Positions 43,473-52,461 of a stretch of 64,000 nucleotides of DNA are shown here, in pieces. The translations under genes were made by a program, and so were the position numbers. The notes under the pieces are model-generated. The model had not been told where the DNA came from. It saw only the letters and a program-made list of their open reading frames with translations, and did no database searches. The stretch is from Bacillota bacterium (GTDB taxonomy: Bacteria > Bacillota > Clostridia > Lachnospirales > Lachnospiraceae): contig JAEYSV010000023.1 in assembly GCA_023434365.1 (NCBI GenBank), positions 38,525 through 102,524 of the forward strand. Reading direction: 5' to 3'. The first letter of the stretch is position 1. Each line of letters begins with the position of its first letter.

Positions 43473-44523
43473 ATTGATTGGTAAGATAAAAAGTTCATCA
43501 GAGGCGCCATGTAAAGTGATGGAGGTATGCGGTACACACACCAAAGCAATTGCAGAGTCGGGAATTGCCGACTTAGTAAAGCCAGCCATTCATCTAGTGT
43601 CAGGACCTGGGTGCCCAGTTTGCGTTACATCAAAGAATTATATCGATATTGCTATACAGTTACTAAAGATGCCACAGATAATCATAGCTACGTTTGGAGA
43701 TATGATGAAGGTCACAGGAAACGGTGGAAGTCTGATGAGTAAGAGTGAATATAGGAATCGAATTGCAATCTTATACTCTCCTCTTGATGCATTAACACTT
43801 GCCAAGAAGTATAAAGAGAAGGAAATTGTTTTTTTGGCAGTGGGATTTGAGACAACCGCACCTATCATAGCATTAATGATTAAAACTGCAAAAGAACACA
43901 ACATCTGCAATCTGTCTGTACTATCAGGTTTGAAACGGATGGAGCCAGTATTACATAAAATCTTGTCAGAAAAAAATATAAATATTCGAGGAATCCTGTG
44001 TCCTGGCCATGTAGCAGCGGTAATGGGGGCAAACTACTTTTCGTTCATCACGCATCAGTATCATATTCCGGCAGTGGTAGCGGGGTTTGAGCCATATGAT
44101 ATTATTATGGCACTTTATGATCTTTTTAAGCAGCAAGAGATGGGAACCCCACATTTTAAGAATTTGTATAGAAGTGTAGTAAGTGATCAGGGGAATCAGA
44201 AAGCAATTGAGATGATGGAGGAGGTCTTTGAAGAAGATGAAGCAAGGTGGCGTGGAATTGGAGTAATTGCTAATTCTGGGATGGCCATTAGAGAGGAGTA
44301 TCAGCAATTCGATGTGTATCATCGGTTTACGATACAGGAAGTTGACAATAGTGAGAAGGATGCCTGTATATGCAGCCAGATTTTATTAGGGAAGAAGCTG
44401 CCGGTGGAATGTATCTATTTTGGAAAAGGGTGTACACCAGATACGCCAATTGGACCGTGTATGGTTTCTTATGAAGGGGCATGTTCTATCAATTATCAAT
44501 GGAGGGATGGACAGGATGAATAA
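43447..44523 (+). CDS. hypD: Hydrogenase maturation protein HypD
   Basis: A 358-residue Fe-S scaffold on which the Fe(CN)2CO unit is built. Seen: MEVCGTHTKAI near residue 25, GPGCPVCVT near residue 58, ATFGDMMKV, CPGHVAAVMG, and C-terminal Cys residues (CICSQ, FGKGCTPDT, IGPC) for the [4Fe-4S] cluster. The ORF is open from an ATG at 43432, but GGGGAGG at 43435-43441 supports the ATG at 43447, inside the end of hypC. Confidence 0.94.
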   Translation: MRRPETVSELIGKIKSSSEAPCKVMEVCGTHTKAIAESGIADLVKPAIHLVSGPGCPVCVTSKNYIDIAIQLLKMPQIIIATFGDMMKVTGNGGSLMSKSEYRNRIAILYSPLDALTLAKKYKEKEIVFLAVGFETTAPIIALMIKTAKEHNICNLSVLSGLKRMEPVLHKILSEKNINIRGILCPGHVAAVMGANYFSFITHQYHIPAVVAGFEPYDIIMALYDLFKQQEMGTPHFKNLYRSVVSDQGNQKAIEMMEEVFEEDEARWRGIGVIANSGMAIREEYQQFDVYHRFTIQEVDNSEKDACICSQILLGKKLPVECIYFGKGCTPDTPIGPCMVSYEGACSINYQWRDGQDE

Positions 44524-45517
44524 TATAATCACGCTTTCACAGGGAGACGGAGGAAAGCAGACTAGAAAGTTAATTCAACAGTTGTTTTATCACTATTTTG
44601 ATAATCCACTTCTGTTAAGTGGACAAGATAGCGCTGTCATTGATTCTTTCGATGGGAAACTTGCCTTTACTACAGATTCTTTTGTAGTGAAACCAGTCTT
44701 TTTTAACGGCGGAGATATTGGAAAACTGGCAGTATGCGGAACAGTCAATGATTTGGCGGTTTCAGGGGCTAAACCACTTTATATAAGTTCTGGATTTGTT
44801 ATTGAAGAAGGTTTTTTATATTCGGACTTAGTCAAAATAGTACAGTCAATGAAAGCGATGTGTGAGGAGTGTGGTGCATTAATTGTCACCGGTGATACTA
44901 AAGTAGTTGAGAAGGGAGGCTTAGATGGAATCTATATTAATACAAGTGGAATAGGCAGCATCATGTCTGGTTTTGAGCCAAAACCTCTTGTTGCAGGAGA
45001 TCAGATTATCGTAAGTGGAACTATTGGGGAGCATGGAACAACAATAGCTATAAATCGATATCATTTAAACATAGAGGGAAAGATTAGTAGTGATTGTGCC
45101 CCTTTGTATTCTGTCGTCAATGCGCTTAAGGAGTACGCGGCCTCAATAAAAATGATGCGAGATCCAACCCGTGGCGGATTAGCGACTGTACTTCATGAAT
45201 TTGCTCTTGATAGTGGCCTAGGTATGCATCTATTCAAACAACAGATACCGATTAGCGATGGCGTCAGGAGTGTTACGCATTTACTCGGTTTAGATCCTTA
45301 TTATATGGCATGTGAAGGTAGAATGGTGCTTGTAGTTTCTGAGAAAGAGTCTCAAGCCATTGTAAGAAAACTTCAATCATTAGAGGTGTCAAAGGATGCA
45401 GCAATCATAGGATGTGTGGTAAATGATTCAAAGGGGAAGGTATATGTGGAAAATGAGTATGGCGGAAAACGCATTATATCAGATTATGATGGGATAATGC
45501 TGCCAAGAATCTGCTAA
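44516..45517 (+). CDS. hypE: Hydrogenase expression/formation protein HypE
   Basis: A 333-residue PurM-like ATPase that dehydrates the carbamoyl group from HypF to thiocyanate on its C-terminal Cys. The protein ends in PRIC, with the reactive Cys as last residue, exactly as in the family. Also seen: LSQGDGGKQTRKL at the N terminus, FTTDSFVVKPVFFNGGDIGKLA near residue 55, TGDTKVVEKG, and DPTRGGLAT. An upstream in-frame start at 44420 is unlikely; GGAGGG at 44501-44506 suits the ATG at 44516, which overlaps hypD by 8 bases. No hypB follows. Confidence 0.95.
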   Translation: MNNIITLSQGDGGKQTRKLIQQLFYHYFDNPLLLSGQDSAVIDSFDGKLAFTTDSFVVKPVFFNGGDIGKLAVCGTVNDLAVSGAKPLYISSGFVIEEGFLYSDLVKIVQSMKAMCEECGALIVTGDTKVVEKGGLDGIYINTSGIGSIMSGFEPKPLVAGDQIIVSGTIGEHGTTIAINRYHLNIEGKISSDCAPLYSVVNALKEYAASIKMMRDPTRGGLATVLHEFALDSGLGMHLFKQQIPISDGVRSVTHLLGLDPYYMACEGRMVLVVSEKESQAIVRKLQSLEVSKDAAIIGCVVNDSKGKVYVENEYGGKRIISDYDGIMLPRIC

Positions 45518-45523
45518 AAATTT

Positions 45524-45559
45524 GGGCGCCCATTCTAACTTAATTTGGGCGCCCTTTTT
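45524..45559. terminator. Terminator between hypE and the [FeFe]-hydrogenase-like gene
   Basis: Two copies of GGGCGCCC (45524-45531 and 45547-45554) pair across a 15-base loop, followed by five T. Each copy is itself palindromic. It ends the hydrogenase operon and may also stop the convergent gene. Confidence 0.85.
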
Positions 45560-45598
45560 GCGTTTGTAGCAGTGTATTGGATGAATAAGAGATAGTTC

Positions 45599-46846
45599 TT
45601 AAAAATGCCTGGTAAAGAATTCACTATCATTTAGTAAGCTTTCTACGGTCTCAAAGCCTAATCTTTGCAATAATTCGATGACATAAGGATTATCAATTGG
45701 AGTAGGATATGTGGCACTGTCGCCGTATTCATTGACATTATCGGTACCAGATTTGACGTCAATAATGGATTTTGGACCGCCGACGCATCCTCCTCTGCAA
45801 CCCATTCCTTCGTAAAAGTTGGCGGTAATTTTACCTTCCTGGATTTCTTTCACCATTGCTCTGCAATCAGGAACGCCATCGGCAGCTTTTGTCTTAATCT
45901 CGATTGGATGATTTGGGCTGAGGCGATGTACCATATCTGAAACTGCTTCACTGACACCACCAGTTCGGGCGTAGATTCTGCCTGCCCTGGAGGAATGGTC
46001 CTTCTCGCTTTCCTCCATTTCTGATGGATTCACATTCATGGCATCGAAGATATCCTGTACTTCCTGGAAGGTTAATACATAATCGATGGCATCAGCGATA
46101 TCTGGTTCTTTGGCTTCTGACTTTTTCGCAATACATGGCCCAATAAAAACAGTCAGTGCATCAGGATGTAGGTGTTTGATGGTACGGCCACTTGCTATCA
46201 TAGGAGAAACAGAGCCAGGGACATGCGGCATAAGCTGGTTAAATATTTTACGAATCATCGCAATCCAGATAGGACAGCAACAGCTTGTAAGCTGATAATC
46301 ACTTTGATCGTGAATGTTATGACTAAACTCTAAGGCTTCCTTCAAGGTTAGGATATCAGCAAATAAGGAAACTTCAATCATACCATCAAAACCAATTCGT
46401 TTGAGTGCATTGCGAAGCTTTCCAGGAGTTACATCAGAGCTAAACTGTCCAAGAAAGGCAGGTGCAATGAGTGCATAACTTAATCCTTCATGTTTTCTTA
46501 CTGCTTGTAACGTAGGAATGATGTCGCGACTAGCCATCAACTTATGACCGTGACAATGGTCAATGCAATAACCACAGCTTATGCATTGTTCGCTATTTAT
46601 CTCCACCCCTGTTTTTCCAGGGTGCATCGCATCAAACGGACAGATACTTGCACATTCTTCTTGTTTTTCCGGAGGGCAGTGGCAGTCTACCATACGCCAC
46701 ACTGGAGGATACTTTTCCGGATGTAAGAGGCAGTCTAACTGGGTGTGGTCATATAGGTCTTTATTATCTTTTTCTAATTGGTCAAGTTCGACCCCATTCA
46801 CTGTATCAGATACTAGCTTTTTATAAAGCTCATCAAATCGTGTCAT
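45599..46846 (-). CDS. Short [FeFe]-hydrogenase-like iron-sulfur protein
   Basis: A 415-residue protein with an N-terminal two-[4Fe-4S] ferredoxin domain (ECASICP region and CISCGYCIDHC, residues ~55-100) and an H-cluster domain. The H-cluster motifs are TSCCCPIW (residues ~187-194), IGPCIAKKSE (~235-244) and EGMGCRGGCVGGP (~355-367), differing slightly from bidirectional enzymes (MPC becomes GPC). There is no accessory histidine-ligated cluster or PAS/PP2C extension. It resembles the poorly studied short group C/D [FeFe]-hydrogenases, so an enzymatic or H2-sensing role are both possible. The AAAGGAG site supports the ATG at 46846 over a start at 46882. Confidence 0.87.
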   Translation of the reverse strand: MTRFDELYKKLVSDTVNGVELDQLEKDNKDLYDHTQLDCLLHPEKYPPVWRMVDCHCPPEKQEECASICPFDAMHPGKTGVEINSEQCISCGYCIDHCHGHKLMASRDIIPTLQAVRKHEGLSYALIAPAFLGQFSSDVTPGKLRNALKRIGFDGMIEVSLFADILTLKEALEFSHNIHDQSDYQLTSCCCPIWIAMIRKIFNQLMPHVPGSVSPMIASGRTIKHLHPDALTVFIGPCIAKKSEAKEPDIADAIDYVLTFQEVQDIFDAMNVNPSEMEESEKDHSSRAGRIYARTGGVSEAVSDMVHRLSPNHPIEIKTKAADGVPDCRAMVKEIQEGKITANFYEGMGCRGGCVGGPKSIIDVKSGTDNVNEYGDSATYPTPIDNPYVIELLQRLGFETVESLLNDSEFFTRHF

Positions 46847-46996
46847 AATAAAACTCCTTTTAAAACGTACTAATTGAAGCAATTACCTTGTTTAATAATG
46901 AACATGCTAAGCAGATATTTACCATCTGCTTAGCCAATTGCATCGTTATATTATTACCATTAAATACTTTATTATTACGATTTTATAGGGAACCTC

Positions 46997-49900
46997 CTAG
47001 TTAGCAGGCTTTCTCTTGATTGTAACCTGAATATCTTTAATTAGTCCTTTACGAACTTTTTGAGCATATTCATTATTTAGGGTATCACCCTCTACAGTAA
47101 TCTTGTCTCCATGATCCATACCTAAGGTAATAGAAGTAATGACATAGCATCCTGGAATTAAAGAATCTGTATCAGGTAACTGATAGGTAACCATAGTAGT
47201 ACCAAGAAACATTGCTGATACGTTCTTACTTTCTCCTATCAGATAGTCTGGAAGAGCAGGAGCAAAGGATAAGGATAACTCTCCGTTATGGTATGAAAAT
47301 GGTTGTTTGCCAAACATCATTATCTGCCATATGTGTACAAATTCTGCTGTGGAACCACTAAGTCGTGCTACAAAGCCTTTTCCGTGGATAGATTCATCCG
47401 GATTGGCACTACTTGCAATAAAGGAGGAGTTTTCGAGTAGACTTCTTCCATATACTTGTTCATCTAAGAATGGAATGGCAGCCTGCTTCAAGTCATGATA
47501 AAACTCTTCATATAAGCCACTTCGTAATAGCTCTAAGAGGTACTTATATTCCATATGAAGCCAAATAGACTCATTTTCCAGCCATCCAGGAGTAAAAGCC
47601 CGGCATCGGCCAATCTCATAGGAACAGTCAAGTAGCGATTCATTGACTTTATACATTCCTAGTTTCTTATCAAATAAGTTGCTCGTTTTGACATTTTCAT
47701 ACATTTCTTTGGCACTTAAAGCCATACTGGATAATTTGAGATAATGTACCGGTCCTTCTAAGAAGGCAGGCATGCAGTGCAATCTAAATCCTTCGGGTAG
47801 GATGACGCCGTCTTCTTCTTTGTACTTTGTAAGATCATAGTAAAAGTAGGTTGGAGCAATTCCTTTGCCATATTCTATAGCTGTTTGAATACCATTGATC
47901 AGGTCTTTTTGCCAACAGGAGAGAATATCAGATAAAGTTTTTGCACTTATTAGTATTTCTTCTCCATCTACTCCATAACGAGTAATCTCACGGTAGCTTT
48001 CTTTTTCTTTATTTACAGCATCCCAGTAAGCGAAGCGATCCGAGTTGTGTGATAAAGCTGATGAATTGGCTTTTGATAAAGCAGCCAGGTTATGGATAAA
48101 TAAAGCACCTTCTTTAAATAGGGAGATATCATTGCTATAGTGCTGTAACTTCGCTAATAAAAATTCTACTGTACGAAGAACTTCGTAAGTTTCAGCCATT
48201 GAGGAGCCAAAGAGTGCGGGGAGCCCGTTTAATGCATCATACCAGCCTGGTTTGCCACCCTCCATCTCGATTCCTAATCCATAAGGATCGAGTGCAGCGT
48301 ACTTGTTGGCAATCATAACAACCATTTTGGAAAAGAGATTACTATAATAAGTACTACCTTTTCCATAGTTAGTTTTTACGACCTGGTGCGTAACGGATTT
48401 CTTTTCTTTTTCATTAATTGCATTGTATTGGCGAATTCCACTTTCAGTCTTAGTGTAACGAAGGCATCTTGGATTGACATATGCTTTAGCTTCGTAGTAC
48501 GTATAGGTGGTGTCTTCAAAGAGAAGGGCTTCTTCCTGCTCTGGATAAAGGGCTAGGTAGGTATCAATCAAGTCTAGATTATAGGTCCAATGGTCGGTCC
48601 AATAACCTTCTCCAAAAACAGCATTGAATCGACAGTCAGAGTTGTCAATCACCGTACTTAAAAACTCTTCATTATTTACTGTTAGCTGAATCATTTCTTG
48701 TTCTATAAACTTAAGTAAGCTTCCTGGTGTAAATTCATTTTCAAAGAAGAGGGTTATTAGTTCGTGGTTACCTTTTACCAAACTTAGAAGGTGAGAAAGT
48801 CCATCTTCTTTCAGCTGATAGGTAGTTTTTTGGATCTGAAGAGGATTATAACCGTCTAACTGTAATAGATTATAAAAGTTGCGGATATTTAATTCTTTAA
48901 CATAAGGAGCAAATAATGGATCACAGCGGCGATTCTGGTTTACGTCACGGTAGTTGGCATTGCCTTGAGAATAAAATTCAGGAAGCATACTGAAGAAGTT
49001 GTAGTCACGCTCAATATCTCCATGCTTTCTGGAATACATATAAAAGACATTCTCCCTACCAATACGGGTTGGGAAACCACCACGCAGCACATTATCTAGG
49101 TAAGTCTGTTTGCAGTACGCATCAAAGGTATCACAAGCCGTTTTTGTTGTAATTACACTGCAAAGTTCATCAGTGAGTGATACTGCTCGATGGTATTTGC
49201 TAGCAAAGTAGTCTGCTTCGGATACTTTCTTTATAAAAGTAGCTAGAATGTCTTTGGAAGCAGCATGGCCTGCCATTCCATAATAAGTACGACGAGTTTT
49301 TGGTCTTAGGGAAAACGATTCCCCAAAGAATGCACAAGGAACTATATTTTGAACAACCTGTTTTGTTGCGATGAGTTTATCTAGTGACTGTTTTTTAAAT
49401 CCAATCGGAGTGGAATAATCATTATTATATTCAAAGATGACTGATGGGTCTACAATAGCAGGTAGTTTTTTACTTTGCTCGTTGGTTGTTACATAGAAGT
49501 TACCGCCATCTATCTTTTCCACTTTGGTACTATCATAAACACTGGCGCGAACGCGGTAATAAGGTATCCTCGTTTCAACGTCCTCTACCTGCATCCATGC
49601 CTTTATGGTCTGGCCCATTTCTTTCACCATACCAAGAGGTACCCCATAAGGAATCACGGCAGCCATTCCATCAAGTAATTCTACTTGAAGCTCATTCTCT
49701 GTAAGGTTAGTTACCTCGACAGTTCTGATTAATGCCCCAAGTGGTTCTTCTGGAAGAGTAAAGTATTTTACATTGACTTGAATTCCTAATGTTTGGTTTA
49801 CTTCTTCGATTTCTAATTCGTTCATACCGACATACATCTTCGTAGGGCAATCTTCTTTCACTTGATGGAAAGGCTCATAGTAAGCACCATTAACTTTCAA

Positions 49901-50134
49901 AAAGGTCCGAAAGCCCATATTGTTGACATATTGATAGGACTGATGTGCTGGATAAAACTCCATGATAGAGTGGTCCTTGTTTTCCATCCCAAAGCTACAG
50001 ATAGCCTGCCCGCGGTTAACATAAAAACTCCAGATCGGAATTCCCATTTTACCACTGATACCAGGGAGAAAACTGGAAAAGGGAGATTGTTTTGCATAGT
50101 TTTCTATGATAAAACGTTGTTTATTATCAAACAT
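46997..50134 (-). CDS. Large inverting phosphorylase-like protein (GH94/GH161-like)
   Basis: A 1045-residue cytoplasmic protein with the layout of inverting disaccharide or oligosaccharide phosphorylases: an N-terminal beta-sandwich (residues 1 to ~300), an (alpha/alpha)6 barrel, and a C-terminal jelly roll. The barrel has FGEGYWTDHWTYNLDLID and GGKPGWYDALNGLPALFGSS, where the Asp of YDALNG occupies the place of the general acid in DWND of GH94 enzymes. It departs from standard cellobiose phosphorylase in sequence and length; a GH161-like beta-1,3-glucan phosphorylase is one possibility. Its start overlaps the response regulator gene by 8 bases. Confidence 0.72.
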   Translation of the reverse strand: MFDNKQRFIIENYAKQSPFSSFLPGISGKMGIPIWSFYVNRGQAICSFGMENKDHSIMEFYPAHQSYQYVNNMGFRTFLKVNGAYYEPFHQVKEDCPTKMYVGMNELEIEEVNQTLGIQVNVKYFTLPEEPLGALIRTVEVTNLTENELQVELLDGMAAVIPYGVPLGMVKEMGQTIKAWMQVEDVETRIPYYRVRASVYDSTKVEKIDGGNFYVTTNEQSKKLPAIVDPSVIFEYNNDYSTPIGFKKQSLDKLIATKQVVQNIVPCAFFGESFSLRPKTRRTYYGMAGHAASKDILATFIKKVSEADYFASKYHRAVSLTDELCSVITTKTACDTFDAYCKQTYLDNVLRGGFPTRIGRENVFYMYSRKHGDIERDYNFFSMLPEFYSQGNANYRDVNQNRRCDPLFAPYVKELNIRNFYNLLQLDGYNPLQIQKTTYQLKEDGLSHLLSLVKGNHELITLFFENEFTPGSLLKFIEQEMIQLTVNNEEFLSTVIDNSDCRFNAVFGEGYWTDHWTYNLDLIDTYLALYPEQEEALLFEDTTYTYYEAKAYVNPRCLRYTKTESGIRQYNAINEKEKKSVTHQVVKTNYGKGSTYYSNLFSKMVVMIANKYAALDPYGLGIEMEGGKPGWYDALNGLPALFGSSMAETYEVLRTVEFLLAKLQHYSNDISLFKEGALFIHNLAALSKANSSALSHNSDRFAYWDAVNKEKESYREITRYGVDGEEILISAKTLSDILSCWQKDLINGIQTAIEYGKGIAPTYFYYDLTKYKEEDGVILPEGFRLHCMPAFLEGPVHYLKLSSMALSAKEMYENVKTSNLFDKKLGMYKVNESLLDCSYEIGRCRAFTPGWLENESIWLHMEYKYLLELLRSGLYEEFYHDLKQAAIPFLDEQVYGRSLLENSSFIASSANPDESIHGKGFVARLSGSTAEFVHIWQIMMFGKQPFSYHNGELSLSFAPALPDYLIGESKNVSAMFLGTTMVTYQLPDTDSLIPGCYVITSITLGMDHGDKITVEGDTLNNEYAQKVRKGLIKDIQVTIKRKPAN

Positions 50135-50936
50135 TTTTAGTCGCTCCTTTAAATTCTTTTACTGTTTTACCAACCAGCTTTTTAAAACAGATGCTAAAGT
50201 AATGGGGATCTGCGAAGCCTGTCTGGTCTGCAATTTCATATACCTTTAAGTCAGTCGTATTTAATAAGATGATGCTTTCTTCGATACGTCTCTTGGTAAT
50301 ATATTCAATCAAGCTTTCCCCTGTTTCCTGCTTAAAACTACGGCTTAAATAACTTTCATTGACAAAGATTGCCGTCGCAACTTGCTTTAAGGAAAGCCCC
50401 TTCTCGGTCAAATGAGATTCTATGAAGGAGATCGCTTCTGCAATCATTGGACTGTCTTTTTTATGTGAATTTTGTTCTCGGTCAATATAACTGGTCACTA
50501 ATTTTTTAATGTGCTCGTGAGAGTCTAGAACATCTTTTAGTTGCGTCTCATTTTCTTCCTTTTCAAATTCCTCTTTGAGACGCAGAGCAATGAGTGAGAT
50601 TTCCTCCATATTTACCGGTTTCAGTAAAAAATCAGTGACGCCAAGGCGAACCGCTTGTCTGGCATATTCAAATTCACGGTATCCGGTAATGATGACAATT
50701 CGGCACTTTGGAAACTTGATTTTTACCTGTTCGGTGAAGGATAGCCCATTCATTTTTGGCATATTGATGTCCGTAAAAACAATATTTGGCGGATTTTCTG
50801 CCATTTTTGCAAGTGCTTCTTCGCCATTCGAAGCTTCACCAATTAAGGTAAAGCCGTGTTCCTCCCAGGAGAATCCCTTTTCAATAAGGACACGCTCCAG
50901 TTTTTCATCATCTACAATCAAAACTTTAAGCTTCAC
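50127..50936 (-). CDS. AraC-type response regulator
   Basis: A 269-residue response regulator: receiver domain (VLIVDDEKLERVLI, phospho-acceptor Asp in VFTDINMPKMNG near residue 55, LLKPVNM) and a C-terminal AraC domain (VATAIFVNESYLSRSFKQETG and IADQTGFADPHYFSICFKKLVG). The ORF is open further upstream in frame, but the AAAGGAGG about 10 bases before the GTG at 50936 and the receiver start fix it there. It overlaps the kinase gene by 11 bases. It probably activates the phosphorylase genes on either side. Confidence 0.9.
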   Translation of the reverse strand: MKLKVLIVDDEKLERVLIEKGFSWEEHGFTLIGEASNGEEALAKMAENPPNIVFTDINMPKMNGLSFTEQVKIKFPKCRIVIITGYREFEYARQAVRLGVTDFLLKPVNMEEISLIALRLKEEFEKEENETQLKDVLDSHEHIKKLVTSYIDREQNSHKKDSPMIAEAISFIESHLTEKGLSLKQVATAIFVNESYLSRSFKQETGESLIEYITKRRIEESIILLNTTDLKVYEIADQTGFADPHYFSICFKKLVGKTVKEFKGATKNV

Positions 50937-51924
50937 CTGGTGAGCCTCCTTTCCATACTTTGGTGCGGATGGAGATCTCCGTTCCATTGCCAATCTCACT
51001 AGTAATGGTAATTGGATTCTCAATTCCATAATACAGGGAGATTCGTTGAATCGAACTGTAAAGACCAAAACCGGACTGGCTACGATTGGCCCGACCAGCT
51101 AAGATATCCTCTACTTTATCCTCGTTCATGCCGATGCCATCATCTGTTACAATAAAAATGATTTCATCTTCGTCTAGATATCCCTTTATTGCAATGGTAC
51201 CATCTTCTTCTTTATTACGAATGCCATGATGTGCGGCATTTTCCACAATTGGCTGAAGAATGAGTTTGAGGATTTTTTCTTTTTTTATATTCTCTTCAAT
51301 ATCGTAATCCATCGTAATCTTATTGTCATAGCGGATATTAAGTATCTTAATATAGTTGTCAATACAATTGATTTCATCTTCTACTGTAATGAATTCACGG
51401 CCGCTATTTAAGCTGTTTCGATAGAAGTTACCAAGGGCTTGTGTCATTTTCAAGCAGTTTTCATTGTCTCCAAGTAAGGCAAGCGCGGTAACAGCATCCA
51501 ATGTATTATATAGAAAATGTGGATTTATCTGAGCTTCGAGTAATCTTAATTCATTCTGCGCCAGTTTTTTTCCTTCTATCTTTACCTGACCGATCAAGTC
51601 TTCTACCGCCCAGACCATTTGATTATAGAAAAAGCGCATCTGGGTAATATCATCTAGGGTAGGAACTTCTTCGGGGGTTGGTTCTACCATCGGAAGATGA
51701 ACAAATTCTCCTTCACCCGCACGGCGCATATAGTCTTGTAACTCCCCAACTGGGCGCCCGTAGAACCAGCAGCCAGCAAATACGATGATGGCGGCAAGTA
51801 ATACGGACATAGTTAAACCTATTAGGGCATCATACAGATGATTGGTTAGGTTCATAAAAAGGAAAGCAATGCCCACGCAGAGCAGGGTTACCATTATTGA
51901 ACTTAGCAGAAATCGTTTCTTCAT
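50926..51924 (-). CDS. Sensor histidine kinase, LytS/YesM type
   Basis: A 332-residue membrane kinase with two hydrophobic segments in the first 65 residues and almost no extracellular domain. The cytoplasmic part has the His_kinase domain with the phospho-acceptor in QINPHFLYNTLDA and HATPase motifs PIVENAAHHG and DDGIGM. With so little outside the membrane, it may sense a signal within the membrane, through a partner protein, or in the cytoplasm. The ORF extends to 52083, but AGAAGGAGA before the ATG at 51924 and the MKKRF start favour this site. Confidence 0.88.
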   Translation of the reverse strand: MKKRFLLSSIMVTLLCVGIAFLFMNLTNHLYDALIGLTMSVLLAAIIVFAGCWFYGRPVGELQDYMRRAGEGEFVHLPMVEPTPEEVPTLDDITQMRFFYNQMVWAVEDLIGQVKIEGKKLAQNELRLLEAQINPHFLYNTLDAVTALALLGDNENCLKMTQALGNFYRNSLNSGREFITVEDEINCIDNYIKILNIRYDNKITMDYDIEENIKKEKILKLILQPIVENAAHHGIRNKEEDGTIAIKGYLDEDEIIFIVTDDGIGMNEDKVEDILAGRANRSQSGFGLYSSIQRISLYYGIENPITITSEIGNGTEISIRTKVWKGGSPGEA

Positions 51925-52039
51925 ATGTTCTCCTTCTGTGTAAAATTGGTCGAGCAAATTAATCTCTATATATTTTCTCGCTAAAATACACAGTAATACA
52001 TCGCGAAGTAATAGGAAGACGTCTCCACTGATATAAAGT

Positions 52040-52450
52040 TTATTGCTTATACAGACTGCGTAGTTGTGCGATTTGTTCCTCATTTAAGGTGGTGGTTGGG
52101 GAGTTCGCATCGCAGGTGTCTTGATTTTCTACGATAAGAACGGTGGAGCCAACCTCTGGAGTATGAGTATGCCATACTCCTTTCTTTACATTATAAATCT
52201 TAAGTGGTTCAAGCGCAATTGCATCAATGTCATTCACACTGTCACCTTTTCCGCCGGTAAATAAAGTAAACTCGCCTTCTAAGAGGATAAATAATTCATC
52301 AGTTTCATCGTGTTTTTGCATTGTTTTTAGATTCTGAATCTCTAATTCTTCGCAGTAGCGTAGTATTGCTACTCTCCATGATTGGTAATCTACCATAGGA
52401 ACATAGCCTTCCCCTTGATAGGAACTGATTTCGATATATTCTGGTTTCAT
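52040..52450 (-). CDS. Cupin-domain protein
   Basis: A 136-residue single-domain cupin. Seen: KHDETDELFILLEGEFTLF, holding the metal-binding His and Glu of cupin motif 1, and KGVWHTHTPEVG with the His of motif 2. Such proteins bind or isomerise sugars or act as small regulators; nothing here decides. The gene starts 11 bases after the GH94 stop, behind a TAAGGAGG site, within the phosphorylase operon, so it may handle glucose or a glucose phosphate. Confidence 0.83.
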   Translation of the reverse strand: MKPEYIEISSYQGEGYVPMVDYQSWRVAILRYCEELEIQNLKTMQKHDETDELFILLEGEFTLFTGGKGDSVNDIDAIALEPLKIYNVKKGVWHTHTPEVGSTVLIVENQDTCDANSPTTTLNEEQIAQLRSLYKQ

Positions 52451-52461
52451 ATGGCGCCTCC

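Noticed and set aside
41000..45500. HypB gene
   Set aside because: Looked for a P-loop GTPase with a His-rich N terminus in and around the hyp genes; none is present in the window.
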